Source: Paraburkholderia bryophila
GTDB taxonomy: Bacteria; Pseudomonadota; Gammaproteobacteria; Burkholderiales; Burkholderiaceae
Assembly: GCF_003269035.1 (NCBI RefSeq)
Contig: NZ_QLTK01000007.1
Location: 1 to 64,000 of the forward strand
Length of the DNA stretch: 64,000 bases
Direction: 5' to 3'
A program made the translations under genes and the position numbers. The number at the start of each line of letters is the position of its first letter. Position 1 is the first letter of the stretch. The notes beneath the pieces are model-generated. The model worked only from the letters and a program-made list of their open reading frames with translations, did no database searches and was not told where the DNA came from. Shown in pieces: positions 33,099-42,390 of the stretch.

Positions 33099-36068
33099 AT
33101 GACGCAACTTGGCCTGCGTTATTCGCCCAGGGTTTGGCTTCGGCCGGCAGCACGTGAGCCGATGTCCGCGCGGCCGCAACGCGCGGCCTCACACGTCGCG
33201 CGGATTGCGCTCGGCGCGCTCGTTGCGGTAGCGGTCTGGCTGCATGGCGCAGCCGCCAGCGCCGCGACGGATACCGCCAATGCGACAGATCCGCGCGCGC
33301 TCGCGTCGCAGACCTCCGCCGCTGCCGAGGCTTCCGCCGCCGCCCCGCGCCAGCCTTCCTTCGCGCTGTACTACGGCAAGAATCCACCCGTCGAACTGCT
33401 GTCCGCCTACGACGCCGCGGTGGTCGAACCCGACAGCGAATTCAATCCACTGGCGCACGCGCTGCCTCACACCACCTGGTTCGCTTACGCGAGCGTCGGC
33501 GAGGTACTGCCTTCGCGCAGCTACTACGCGGCCTTGCCCAAAACCTGGCTCGCGGGCCACAACGAAGCATGGGCCTCGCGCGTGGTCGATCAAAGTCAGC
33601 CGGGCTGGCCGGCCTGGTATGTGGAACACGTCATTGCCCCGCTCTGGGATAAAGGCTATCGCGGTTTTTTTCTCGACACGCTCGATTCATGGCAATTAGT
33701 CGCCAAAACGGATACGGATCGCGCCGCGCAGCAAGCCGGCCTGGTGGCGGTGATCCGCGCTATCAAACAGCGTTATCCCAATGCGAAATTGATTCTGAAT
33801 CGCGGCTTTGAAATTCTGCCGCAAATTCACGATCTCGCTTATGCGGTCGCATTCGAATCGCTATATCGCGGCTGGAATCAGGCGCAGCAGCGCTATACCG
33901 AAGTCCCGCAAGCGGATCGCGACTGGCTGCTGGGCGAGGCGAGGACGATCCGCGAGCAATACCGTCTGCCGGTCATTTCGATCGACTACTGCCCGCCTGC
34001 CGATCGCGCCTGCGCACAAGACGCCGTCGGCAGAATCCGTGCGCAAGGCGTGGTGCCGTACGTGACCGACGGTGCGCTCGTCACCGTGGGCGCGGGCGCG
34101 GTCGAACCGCAGCGCCGCCGCATTCTCGTGATTCAGGACCCGCCGGCGCGCACCGATCTGAACGTGTCGCCCGGCGTACGTTTTCTGGCCATGCCGCTGA
34201 ACTACCTGGGCTACCGGATCGACTACGCCGACGCGCGCGAGCCGTTGCCGCAAGGCGATCTGCGCGACCGCTACGCCGGCATCGTGCTGTGGATGAACAA
34301 CGACGTGCCGCGCGCCACGGAATATCGCGCGTGGCTCTCCGCGCAAATCGACGCGGGCTTGCCGATCGCGGTGTTCACCTCGTTCGGCGTGCAACTCGAT
34401 CCGGCGCTCGCGCAAAAGCTCGACTTGCAGGTCGTGCCGGGTCAACCGTCGAACGGCAAACTCGAGGTCGAATCGTTCGATCCGAAACTGATGGGCTTCG
34501 AAATGAAGCCGCGCCCGGACCCGCACGATTACACCGCGGTGCGCGTCGGCCCGCATAGCCGCTCACTGCTGCGACTGCGCTCGGGTCACTTCGTGATCGA
34601 CGGCGCGGCGCTTACGCCGTGGGGCGGCTATGCGATGCGGCCGTTCGGCGTGTTCGACCTGGGCGCGGTCAATCAGGCGCGCTGGGTCACGCAGCCGATT
34701 GCGTTTCTGCAAGCCGCGCTGCGCCTGCCCGCCGACCTGCCGGTGCCCGACACCACCACCGAGAACGGCCGCCGCCTGCTGATGTCGCATATCGACGGCG
34801 ACGGTTTCGCGTCGCGCGCGGAATTCAGCGACCACGGCACGACGAACACCGACGCATCGCCGCAATATTCCGGCGACGTGCTGTTCCGGCTACTGCGCGA
34901 CTCGGGCATGCCGACCACGGTCTCGCTGATCGAAGGCGAAGTCAGCGACGATGGCCCGTATAAGGCGTTCGCCGCGCATTTGCGGCTGCTCGGCCGGCGT
35001 ATTTTCGAATTGCCGAACGTCGAAGTCGCGACCCACACTTACACGCATCCGTTGCAATGGATGCGCGTCACCGGCCTTGGCATTTCCAACGACAAGGACG
35101 TGCCGACCGAAGGCGGCAGCCAGACCAACAGCACGGGTCTGTCGATCGACATTCCGGGCTATCGCTTCAACATCGACCGCGAGATCGGCGGGTCGATCGG
35201 CTATATCGACAAACGGATCACGCCGCTGGCGAAACCGGTGCGCATGGTGCTGTGGAGCGGCGACTGCCAGGTCCCCGCGCCGGTGCTGAAGGCCGCGTAC
35301 GAAGCCGGTGTGCTGAACATGAACGGCGGCGACACGCTAATCACGAAGAGCTATCCGAGCTGGACCGCGATCGCGCCGCTCGGCGTGATGAAAGACGGCT
35401 ACTTCCAGGTGTTCGCGCCGAACCAGAACGAGGAGTTGTACACGGACCTGTGGCATGGACCGTACTACGGCTTCACGCGCGTGCTCGAAACCTTCGCCAT
35501 GACGGACCAGCCGCTCCGTTTCAAGCCGATGGACATCTACTACCACATGTTCTCCGGCACCAAGTTCGCGTCGGTGCAGGCGCTGCAGCAGATTTTCGAC
35601 ACCGTCTTGCGGCAGCCGGTGAATCCGGTGTTTTCCTCCGAATACGCCCGCAAGGTGCTGGACTTTCTCGACCTGAGCATTGCACGCGAGGGCGCGCGCT
35701 GGATAGTGCGCGACGCCGGTCAACTGCGCACCGTGCGGCTGCCGGCCGGCCGGGTGCCGGACATGGCGAGCGCGACCGGCGTGGCGGGTTACCTGCCCGG
35801 TCCGGGCGGCACCTATGTGCATCTCACCGGCGGCGAAGCGAGCTTCACGGTGATCGATGCGGCCAGCGCGCCGCGCGTGCCGTATCTCGCCGACGCGAAC
35901 GGCCGCATCGACCATTTCGAACGCACGGCGGGCGGCTTCTCGTTCGATCTGCGCGCGCGGATCGCGCCGCAGTGGCGCCTCGCAAATGCGGGTGCCTGCC
36001 GCGTGAGCCGCCGACCTCTTTCCAACGACGCCCACCAATTGCATGTCGACGTCGCCTGCGACACCTGA
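33099..36068 (+). CDS. pelA: PelA: bifunctional Pel polysaccharide hydrolase/deacetylase
   Basis: A 989-residue periplasmic enzyme. After an N-terminal signal anchor (about 31-54) comes a GH114-like glycosidase domain (about 85-330), with candidate acids Asp193 (Phe-Phe-Leu-Asp-Thr-Leu-Asp) and Glu253 (Ala-Phe-Glu-Ser-Leu-Tyr). A flavodoxin-like middle segment leads to a carbohydrate esterase domain from about 550. Its metal/base motif is Ser-His-Ile-Asp566-Gly-Asp568, with the metal-binding pair His646 and His650 (HTYTH). PelA trims and partly deacetylates the GalNAc-rich polymer before export. An ATG at 33162 is an alternative start. First gene of the pel operon; pelB overlaps its end by 26 bases. 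Confidence 0.95.
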   Translation: MTQLGLRYSPRVWLRPAAREPMSARPQRAASHVARIALGALVAVAVWLHGAAASAATDTANATDPRALASQTSAAAEASAAAPRQPSFALYYGKNPPVELLSAYDAAVVEPDSEFNPLAHALPHTTWFAYASVGEVLPSRSYYAALPKTWLAGHNEAWASRVVDQSQPGWPAWYVEHVIAPLWDKGYRGFFLDTLDSWQLVAKTDTDRAAQQAGLVAVIRAIKQRYPNAKLILNRGFEILPQIHDLAYAVAFESLYRGWNQAQQRYTEVPQADRDWLLGEARTIREQYRLPVISIDYCPPADRACAQDAVGRIRAQGVVPYVTDGALVTVGAGAVEPQRRRILVIQDPPARTDLNVSPGVRFLAMPLNYLGYRIDYADAREPLPQGDLRDRYAGIVLWMNNDVPRATEYRAWLSAQIDAGLPIAVFTSFGVQLDPALAQKLDLQVVPGQPSNGKLEVESFDPKLMGFEMKPRPDPHDYTAVRVGPHSRSLLRLRSGHFVIDGAALTPWGGYAMRPFGVFDLGAVNQARWVTQPIAFLQAALRLPADLPVPDTTTENGRRLLMSHIDGDGFASRAEFSDHGTTNTDASPQYSGDVLFRLLRDSGMPTTVSLIEGEVSDDGPYKAFAAHLRLLGRRIFELPNVEVATHTYTHPLQWMRVTGLGISNDKDVPTEGGSQTNSTGLSIDIPGYRFNIDREIGGSIGYIDKRITPLAKPVRMVLWSGDCQVPAPVLKAAYEAGVLNMNGGDTLITKSYPSWTAIAPLGVMKDGYFQVFAPNQNEELYTDLWHGPYYGFTRVLETFAMTDQPLRFKPMDIYYHMFSGTKFASVQALQQIFDTVLRQPVNPVFSSEYARKVLDFLDLSIAREGARWIVRDAGQLRTVRLPAGRVPDMASATGVAGYLPGPGGTYVHLTGGEASFTVIDAASAPRVPYLADANGRIDHFERTAGGFSFDLRARIAPQWRLANAGACRVSRRPLSNDAHQLHVDVACDT

Positions 36069-39000
36069 ACGGCAACGGCTGTTTTCGCCAGCCGTCATCC
36101 TCGTGCTCGGCGCGCTCACCGCGCTGATGCTGGTGCTCGCCTATCCGCGCGACAAGCTGGAGGCGCGGCTGCTGCGCGGCACCAACACGGACGGCCTGAC
36201 GATCGCGTATCTGGAAGCGTGGCTGCGGATCGATCCCGACAATCCCGACGTGTTGTCGGAACTGACGCGCGAGTATCTGAAGGGACAACGCATCGCCGAG
36301 GCGTCGCGCGTGCTTGACCGCTTGCAGCAGTCGCACGATCCGGCCGCGCGGCAAGGCGCGCTGGCGATTCGCGTGTCGATCGCACAACAACGGCTATACG
36401 CGCTGAAAGCCGACGATCCCGCGCGGGCCGCGAGGCTGCGCGAACTCGACGCGTTGTTGCGCGAGGCCGCCCCGTACACGTGGGACAACGAGCAGCTTGC
36501 GTTGCTGGCGCGTCAGGCGCGTGGACTCAATGACAGCGAACTCGCCGCGCGTTACTACCGTCAGTTGATCCAGCGCGATCCCGCGCATGCGAGCGGCTGG
36601 CTGGTCGATCTCGCGCAGACCGAACTCGGCAACGGCCGCTATGCGGCGGCGGCGAATGCGTGGTTCGAGGCGCAGCAGCACGCCGACGACCGGGACCAGC
36701 GGCGCGCGCGTTTCATTGCGGGCGTGCAGGCGCTGCAGGCGGGCAACGATCCGCTCGCGGCGATTCAGGCGGCGAACGCGCATCTCGGCGATCTCGCCGA
36801 CGATCCCGCGACGTTGCGCTATCTCGCCAATCTGGCGCTCGCCGCCGGCCGCCCGGATCTGGCCGAAGAGTATGTGAAGCGGCTGCTCAAGATGTCGGCG
36901 GTCATGCCGCGAGGGATGCGCGTGGTTGCATTTGCGAGAGGCACTGCGGGCGATGCGCATGCCGCGGCCTCGGCCGCCGACGCAAACGCAAACACAAGCG
37001 CGAGCCCGCCGCACGCGCGGACCGCCGCGCTGGCCGACACCACGCCCGGCGAATTTCGCAACGCCCACGGCATCTGGTTACGCGCCGCATGGTATCGACC
37101 TGAGCATCAAGCGCGTGGTTTGCAACATGTCGTGCTGACGTTCAATGCCTGCGCAACGACGAACGGAGCCTGCAACGGCAAACACGCGCGTGGACCGCGA
37201 AACGCCCACTCACCGATCGATCAGCGCGGCAGGTTCATCAGAATCGCCACGACGACGGCAAGCGCACCTACACCTACACCGGCAGCCACGAGCACAACCT
37301 CGGCCGCCACGCCAACGCCCACCGGCGCTTCCGCCGAATCCGACAACGAACTCGCCTACCGCGTGTTCCTCGCCAATGGCGACGTCGCCAACGCCCAACG
37401 CATCGCTCAGGCCGCGCTCGACCAGGACCCGCAATCCGCCCTCTGGCGCGGCCGTCTCGCGCAGGTCGCGGAATGGAATCATCAACCGCAGGTGGCGCTG
37501 CGCAATTACCTCGCGCAAGCGCAGGCCACCGGCGACGCCAACGCCTGGCAGCAGGTCGCGCGGCTGGCGCCCGGCCTGAACGACAACGCCGCCGTGCTGG
37601 CCGTCACGCTGCATCAGTCGGAACAGCAGCCGGACAATCTGAAGCTGATCGACGCCGTGGTGTTCTCTTACGAACAACTCGCCGACCCGGACAGCGCGCT
37701 GCGCTTCCTGCAAGCGCGCATGCACGGCGCGCAGCGTCGCGCGGTCATGGAGCGTTACGCGCTGATCGCCGAGCGCAAGGGCGACGACGATCTCGCGCTG
37801 CACACCTGGCGCGACCTCGAACGCGAGTTCGGCCCGAACGGCGCCTATGGCCTGAAAATCGCCACCCTGCTCTACACGCGAACCCAGTTCGATGCCGCGC
37901 TCGCCGCGATGAACGAAGCCAAGGCCGCCGCGCCGAACACCGACGGCGACTTCTGGCGCTTCTACGCGCTGCTCGCCAACACGGTCCAGCATCCGCACGA
38001 GGCGAACCTGGGCTATCGCGCGCTGATTGCCGGCGGCAAAGCCGACGCCGACGACTACGAAGCGATGACCGGTTTCTACAACGACTCGCCGCTCGACGCC
38101 GGCCGCCTCGCCGAATACGCGTATCGCCACGGCGGGCCGCCGCGCGCGCTCTCGCAGGCGCTTTACCACTATCAGCGCGCGCGGGCCTGGGGGCGGATTC
38201 GCGTGTTGCTTGCATCGCTCTCACCCGAGGAACGCAGCGCCGCCGAACAGTCCGCTACCTTCCTGCTGGCGCGGGCCGAATACGAACGGCAAACCGGTTC
38301 GGTGGAGGACGCGGAGCGCGATATCAAACGCGCCGCGCGCCTCGCGCCCGACAACGCCGAAGCGCGCGCCGCGTATCTGTGGATGCTGACCGACCGCGGC
38401 ACCGACGCCGAGTTGCGCAACGCCCTGCGCAGCTACGCCGGCGACGCCGAAAACGACCCGCAACTGTGGTCGCCCTACGCCGCGGCGTCGATGCGTCTCG
38501 GCGACGGCCGCGCGGCGCTGCACTATCTGCACAAGCAGTCCGCGCAGGCCGCGCAGAGTCCGCTCTGGCGGCTGACTTATGCTGACGCGCTGGAGCTGAA
38601 CGGCCGCATCGACGAGGCGTGGCAATTGCGCCGCAGCGTCTGGCTCGAACTCGCGCGGCGCCGCCGCGATCCGGCGCAGGCGAGCGCGCTGCCCGCCGCG
38701 GAGCAGGACGATTTGCGCGGCCGCTATGTCGCGCTGAGCACGCTGTTCGACAACGGCGACCGCTCGCGCGCCGTGCTGATCGACATGCTGCGCGCGGACC
38801 AGGCGAGTCAGACCGAGGCGCCGTCCGCACAGACCTCCGGGCTCGGCGACATTGGCCTGCTGCCGCCCGTGCAACAGGAGGCGATCCGCAAGGAGCGGCG
38901 CGTTTATACGGCCATTGCACGCGAGGCGGCGATTTCGTGGGCACAGGTGCAGGACGCCTCCGATATGGAGCGCGCGTGGCTCGAAAAGCAATACATTCAA

Positions 39001-40155
39001 CGCAGCACGCGGCCGGTGTATGCCGAGGCGCAACTGGCCATCAACGAAGGCGACGTGAACGAATTGTCACGCCTGCTCGACACGCTGCCCGATCTGATTC
39101 CCCGGCAAAACAAGGTGGATGCGCAAACCCTGACCGGCCGCAACGCCGACGCGCAAACCACCGCCTTCGAGTCGCTCACGAGCCTGCCCAACGACAGCGT
39201 GATGCACGGCCAGTTGCACGACCGGCTGCTCAGCAACGCGCAGGCGGTCGCGCCGTCGGTGCGCTACAGCGACCAGGGACCGTTGCGCTTCAGCGAGGAA
39301 TCGATCACCGGCGGCGTGCGGCTGACCCCGTCGCAAGCCCTGCAATTGCGCTACCGGCAGCGCGACCAGAGCACCGACGCCGGGTCGCTGCCCAACGCGC
39401 CGAATCACGACCGCCTGCTCGAAGGCGTCTACTCGCACAAGGGGCAATACGACGAAGAACACGTGATTGTCGGCCGCCGCGAAGCGTTGAAGGACTTCGT
39501 GACCGCGCGCGTGGAAGGGACCTATGCGGTCAATCCGCAACTCACACTGACCTATGCGGCCGGCTATAACCAGTCCGCCACCGAAACCACGCAACTGACC
39601 GTGGCCGGCGTGAAGGACCTCGCGTCGGTCGGCTTCAACTACCGGCTCGACTCGCACTGGTTCGGCGGCGGCCGTTACGAGTACGACCGCTTTCACGGCC
39701 AGGACCGTTCGTCGCTCGGCGACGGGCATCTGATCGAATTGAACGCCGGTTACAAAATCAAGGCCGACTACCCCGACTACACGATCCGCGCGGTGTTCTC
39801 GCACGGCCAGTACAGCGCCAACGGCACGCCGGGCGCCGCGCTGCAGAACCTGCTGCCGGCCGGCACCCCGTTCAACGCCCAGGCCTTCATGCCGCAAACC
39901 TTCACGCAGGGCGGCCTGCTGTTTTCGTTCGGCGACGACCTGCCGGAGAACTACTCGAAAGGCTGGCGGCCGATGTTCTCCGCCGGGCCGCTGCGCGACT
40001 CGCGCGCGGGCTGGTCGGGCCAGGTGATGGCCGGCTTCGTGGGGAGTCTGTTCGGCGGCGATCAGGTGCTGATCTACGGCTTGTATCAGGGGGCGTCGTC
40101 GAATCACTCGACCTCGGTGAAGGAAATCGGCGCGCGGTATCAGTGGCTGTACTAG
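36043..40155 (+). CDS. pelB: PelB: outer-membrane Pel export porin with TPR scaffold
   Basis: A 1370-residue protein. A single N-terminal membrane helix (about 13-32) anchors a long periplasmic TPR solenoid (about 40-1050). The C-terminal third is a beta-barrel ending in the aromatic Arg-Tyr-Gln-Trp-Leu-Tyr, as for outer-membrane porins. It docks PelA and PelC and forms the export pore. The reference Pseudomonas PelB is about 1190 residues; the extra length here includes a low-complexity insertion at about residues 300-430 (Ala/Thr/Pro/Ser-rich). The start overlaps pelA by 26 bases, so translation is coupled. Confidence 0.94.
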   Translation: MSTSPATPERQRLFSPAVILVLGALTALMLVLAYPRDKLEARLLRGTNTDGLTIAYLEAWLRIDPDNPDVLSELTREYLKGQRIAEASRVLDRLQQSHDPAARQGALAIRVSIAQQRLYALKADDPARAARLRELDALLREAAPYTWDNEQLALLARQARGLNDSELAARYYRQLIQRDPAHASGWLVDLAQTELGNGRYAAAANAWFEAQQHADDRDQRRARFIAGVQALQAGNDPLAAIQAANAHLGDLADDPATLRYLANLALAAGRPDLAEEYVKRLLKMSAVMPRGMRVVAFARGTAGDAHAAASAADANANTSASPPHARTAALADTTPGEFRNAHGIWLRAAWYRPEHQARGLQHVVLTFNACATTNGACNGKHARGPRNAHSPIDQRGRFIRIATTTASAPTPTPAATSTTSAATPTPTGASAESDNELAYRVFLANGDVANAQRIAQAALDQDPQSALWRGRLAQVAEWNHQPQVALRNYLAQAQATGDANAWQQVARLAPGLNDNAAVLAVTLHQSEQQPDNLKLIDAVVFSYEQLADPDSALRFLQARMHGAQRRAVMERYALIAERKGDDDLALHTWRDLEREFGPNGAYGLKIATLLYTRTQFDAALAAMNEAKAAAPNTDGDFWRFYALLANTVQHPHEANLGYRALIAGGKADADDYEAMTGFYNDSPLDAGRLAEYAYRHGGPPRALSQALYHYQRARAWGRIRVLLASLSPEERSAAEQSATFLLARAEYERQTGSVEDAERDIKRAARLAPDNAEARAAYLWMLTDRGTDAELRNALRSYAGDAENDPQLWSPYAAASMRLGDGRAALHYLHKQSAQAAQSPLWRLTYADALELNGRIDEAWQLRRSVWLELARRRRDPAQASALPAAEQDDLRGRYVALSTLFDNGDRSRAVLIDMLRADQASQTEAPSAQTSGLGDIGLLPPVQQEAIRKERRVYTAIAREAAISWAQVQDASDMERAWLEKQYIQRSTRPVYAEAQLAINEGDVNELSRLLDTLPDLIPRQNKVDAQTLTGRNADAQTTAFESLTSLPNDSVMHGQLHDRLLSNAQAVAPSVRYSDQGPLRFSEESITGGVRLTPSQALQLRYRQRDQSTDAGSLPNAPNHDRLLEGVYSHKGQYDEEHVIVGRREALKDFVTARVEGTYAVNPQLTLTYAAGYNQSATETTQLTVAGVKDLASVGFNYRLDSHWFGGGRYEYDRFHGQDRSSLGDGHLIELNAGYKIKADYPDYTIRAVFSHGQYSANGTPGAALQNLLPAGTPFNAQAFMPQTFTQGGLLFSFGDDLPENYSKGWRPMFSAGPLRDSRAGWSGQVMAGFVGSLFGGDQVLIYGLYQGASSNHSTSVKEIGARYQWLY

Positions 40156-40222
40156 AAGAAGACGTCGGCAAGCCGTGGCTTGCCCGGTGAATCGAATCAA
40201 GCCTGTCTGACTGGAGAGCAAG

Positions 40223-40789
40223 ATGGACCAAGCAAAACAAGCTCAAACGAAGCGGCCGCGCGGGCGCGCCGCCGTGCTGTCGATCGTGCTCGGCGCGGCG
40301 CTCGGGGTGACGCTGGGCGGGTGCTCGGTGATCGACCGCAGCAGCGCGCCGGCGTTCTCGAAGAGCGACACGTGGGTGATCCTGCCGATCGCCAACAACA
40401 CCGAGACGCCGCAAGCCGGACAGCGCGCCGCATCGATCGCGCAAAGCCTGTTGAGCGCATATGGCTACGCGAATCTGACGCGCTATCCGTCCAGCGCCGA
40501 CGACGAAACGCTGTTCGATCCGGCCAAGCCCGACGCCCAGCAGAACGCGCTGAACTGGGCCCGTCAGCAGAATGCGCACTATGCGCTGAGCGGCGCGGTC
40601 AACGAGTGGCGCTACAAGGTCGGCGTGGATGGCGAGCCGGCCGTCGGCATCACGTTCGAGGTACTCGACGTGCAAAGCGGCAAGGTCGTCTGGACCGGCA
40701 CGGGCAGCCGCACCGGCTGGAGCCGCGACGCGGTGTCGGGCGTCGCGCAGAAGCTCGAGCGCGAGTTGCTGAGCCCACTGGCGCGCTGA
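40223..40789 (+). CDS. pelC: PelC: outer-membrane lipoprotein of the Pel secretion complex
   Basis: A 188-residue lipoprotein. The signal peptide ends in the lipobox Leu-Gly-Gly-Cys, with the lipidated cysteine near residue 34. Asp follows two residues after Cys-Ser-Val-Ile, so retention signals are ambiguous; the family lies in the outer membrane as a 12-mer ring around the PelB barrel. The mature fold matches PelC (Trp-Val-Ile-Leu-Pro-Ile-Ala-Asn-Asn-Thr-Glu-Thr, then Tyr-Ala-Leu-Ser-Gly). The ribosome binding site ggagag precedes the ATG. Confidence 0.93.
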   Translation: MDQAKQAQTKRPRGRAAVLSIVLGAALGVTLGGCSVIDRSSAPAFSKSDTWVILPIANNTETPQAGQRAASIAQSLLSAYGYANLTRYPSSADDETLFDPAKPDAQQNALNWARQQNAHYALSGAVNEWRYKVGVDGEPAVGITFEVLDVQSGKVVWTGTGSRTGWSRDAVSGVAQKLERELLSPLAR

Positions 40790-40911
40790 CGCCGAGCCGG
40801 GATCATGCCGATGCGCCCGGCGCCGCCTCAGCGTTCGCTGCGTTCACGACGAACGTGCGGGCCAGGCGCTCACGCCGGCGGTCTTTCAACCGATATCAGG
40901 AAGCCCTCGCC

Positions 40912-42390
40912 ATGAACACGCGTGCTCCGGATCAATTCGCGCCGCGCTCCCGCTTCAAGCGTCGCCAGGCGCAAAGCATCGGCGCGGGCTCGTGGTGGGC
41001 GCGGCTGGTCGCGCCGCCGCGCGGCACGGCGCGTCGACGCGCCGTCACCACGCTCGAATCGGTCCTCGCGACGCTGCTCGCGATCGGCCTGTGCTGGCTG
41101 TTCCGGCCACTCAACCCGTTACTGATTCACGTCGGCTTCGTGTGGATCTGGAGCGTGCCGATCGTGCTGGCGTTGCGCTACGGTTCGATTGCCGGGACGT
41201 TCTCCGGGCTGATTCTGCTCGGCGCGTGGTACGTGCTGTATCCGGGCGCGGACCCGTCGTCGCTCGGTTCGATCGCGCATGCGCTGGGTGAGCCGCACAT
41301 GGAGCCGCAGCCGTTTCCGGTCGGCTTCTTCTTCGGCGGCTTCGCGTTCACGCTGCTGTGCGGACAATTCGGCGACGTCTGGATCACGCGGCTCGGCCAG
41401 GCGCGCATGGCCAACGACTACCTCGCCGAGCGGCTGTCGATCCTCACGCGCAATCAGTTTCTGCTACGGCTTTCGCATGAACGCCTCGAACAGGATCTGC
41501 TCGGCCGCCCCGCGACGTTGCGCGATTCGCTGGCGCGTATGCGGGCGGTGACGCTGACCCAGGAGCCCGGCAACGCGCAACGCGGCGTGGTGGATCTGCG
41601 TGGCGCGCAACAGTTTCTCGATACCGCGGCGCAAGCTTGCCAGCTGGAAGGCGCGCGTCTTTACGCATGGCGCGACGGCCATCCGCATCACGAAGCCGCT
41701 GCGTGGATCGGCACCACGTTCGAACTCGACGCGGACGATCCGCTGGTGCGCGAAGCGCTCGACGTCCGCACGCTGGTGCATATCGAATCGGCAACCCAGC
41801 AAAAGGCCGCGCAAAGCCGCTATATCGCCTGCGTGCCGTTGATCGATGCGCTGAAGCAACCGGTGGGTCTGCTGGTGATCGAACGCATGCCGTTTCTCGC
41901 CTTGACACGCGATAACCTGCAATTTCTGCTGGTGCTGTGCAACTACTACGCGGACGGCGTGCAGCATGCCGACGTCACGCGCGATCTGCTGCAGGCGTTT
42001 GCCGATTGTCCCTACGATTTCGCGCTCGATTACGCGCGGCTCGTGCATCTGTATCGCGATACGCGGGTGCGTTCGTCGCTGGTCGCGCTGGTGTTCGACG
42101 AACGCACCGCCAGCACCACCTGGTACGACCACGTGCTGCGCACGCGGCGCGCGCTGGACGTGCAATGGGCGCGCAACACCGGGCCGCTGCGCGCGATTCT
42201 GACGCTGATGCCGCTGTCGGGTGAAGGCTCGATCGACGGTTATCTGCTGCGGATCGAAGACAATCTGCGCGCGCAATACGGCGTCGATTTCGAGTCGGCC
42301 AGGATTGCCGTGCACGCCATGGTGATCGCCGATGCGGAGCCGGTGAATGAATTGCGGCGTTTGCTGGAGCGCTGCGATGCGCGAGTCTGA
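40912..42390 (+). CDS. pelD: PelD: membrane c-di-GMP receptor for Pel production
   Basis: A 492-residue inner-membrane protein. About four helices lie at residues 40-160, followed by a GAF domain (about 190-330) and a degenerate GGDEF domain (about 335-490). The GGDEF active site is absent. The c-di-GMP inhibitory-site motif is kept as Arg413-Ala-Leu-Asp416, with further arginines after it (Arg421). PelD binding of c-di-GMP switches on Pel polymerisation with PelE and PelF. The frame extends upstream, but the ATG at 40912 with aggaag upstream gives the family start. It lies 122 bases after pelC and overlaps pelE by 14 bases. Confidence 0.94.
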   Translation: MNTRAPDQFAPRSRFKRRQAQSIGAGSWWARLVAPPRGTARRRAVTTLESVLATLLAIGLCWLFRPLNPLLIHVGFVWIWSVPIVLALRYGSIAGTFSGLILLGAWYVLYPGADPSSLGSIAHALGEPHMEPQPFPVGFFFGGFAFTLLCGQFGDVWITRLGQARMANDYLAERLSILTRNQFLLRLSHERLEQDLLGRPATLRDSLARMRAVTLTQEPGNAQRGVVDLRGAQQFLDTAAQACQLEGARLYAWRDGHPHHEAAAWIGTTFELDADDPLVREALDVRTLVHIESATQQKAAQSRYIACVPLIDALKQPVGLLVIERMPFLALTRDNLQFLLVLCNYYADGVQHADVTRDLLQAFADCPYDFALDYARLVHLYRDTRVRSSLVALVFDERTASTTWYDHVLRTRRALDVQWARNTGPLRAILTLMPLSGEGSIDGYLLRIEDNLRAQYGVDFESARIAVHAMVIADAEPVNELRRLLERCDARV

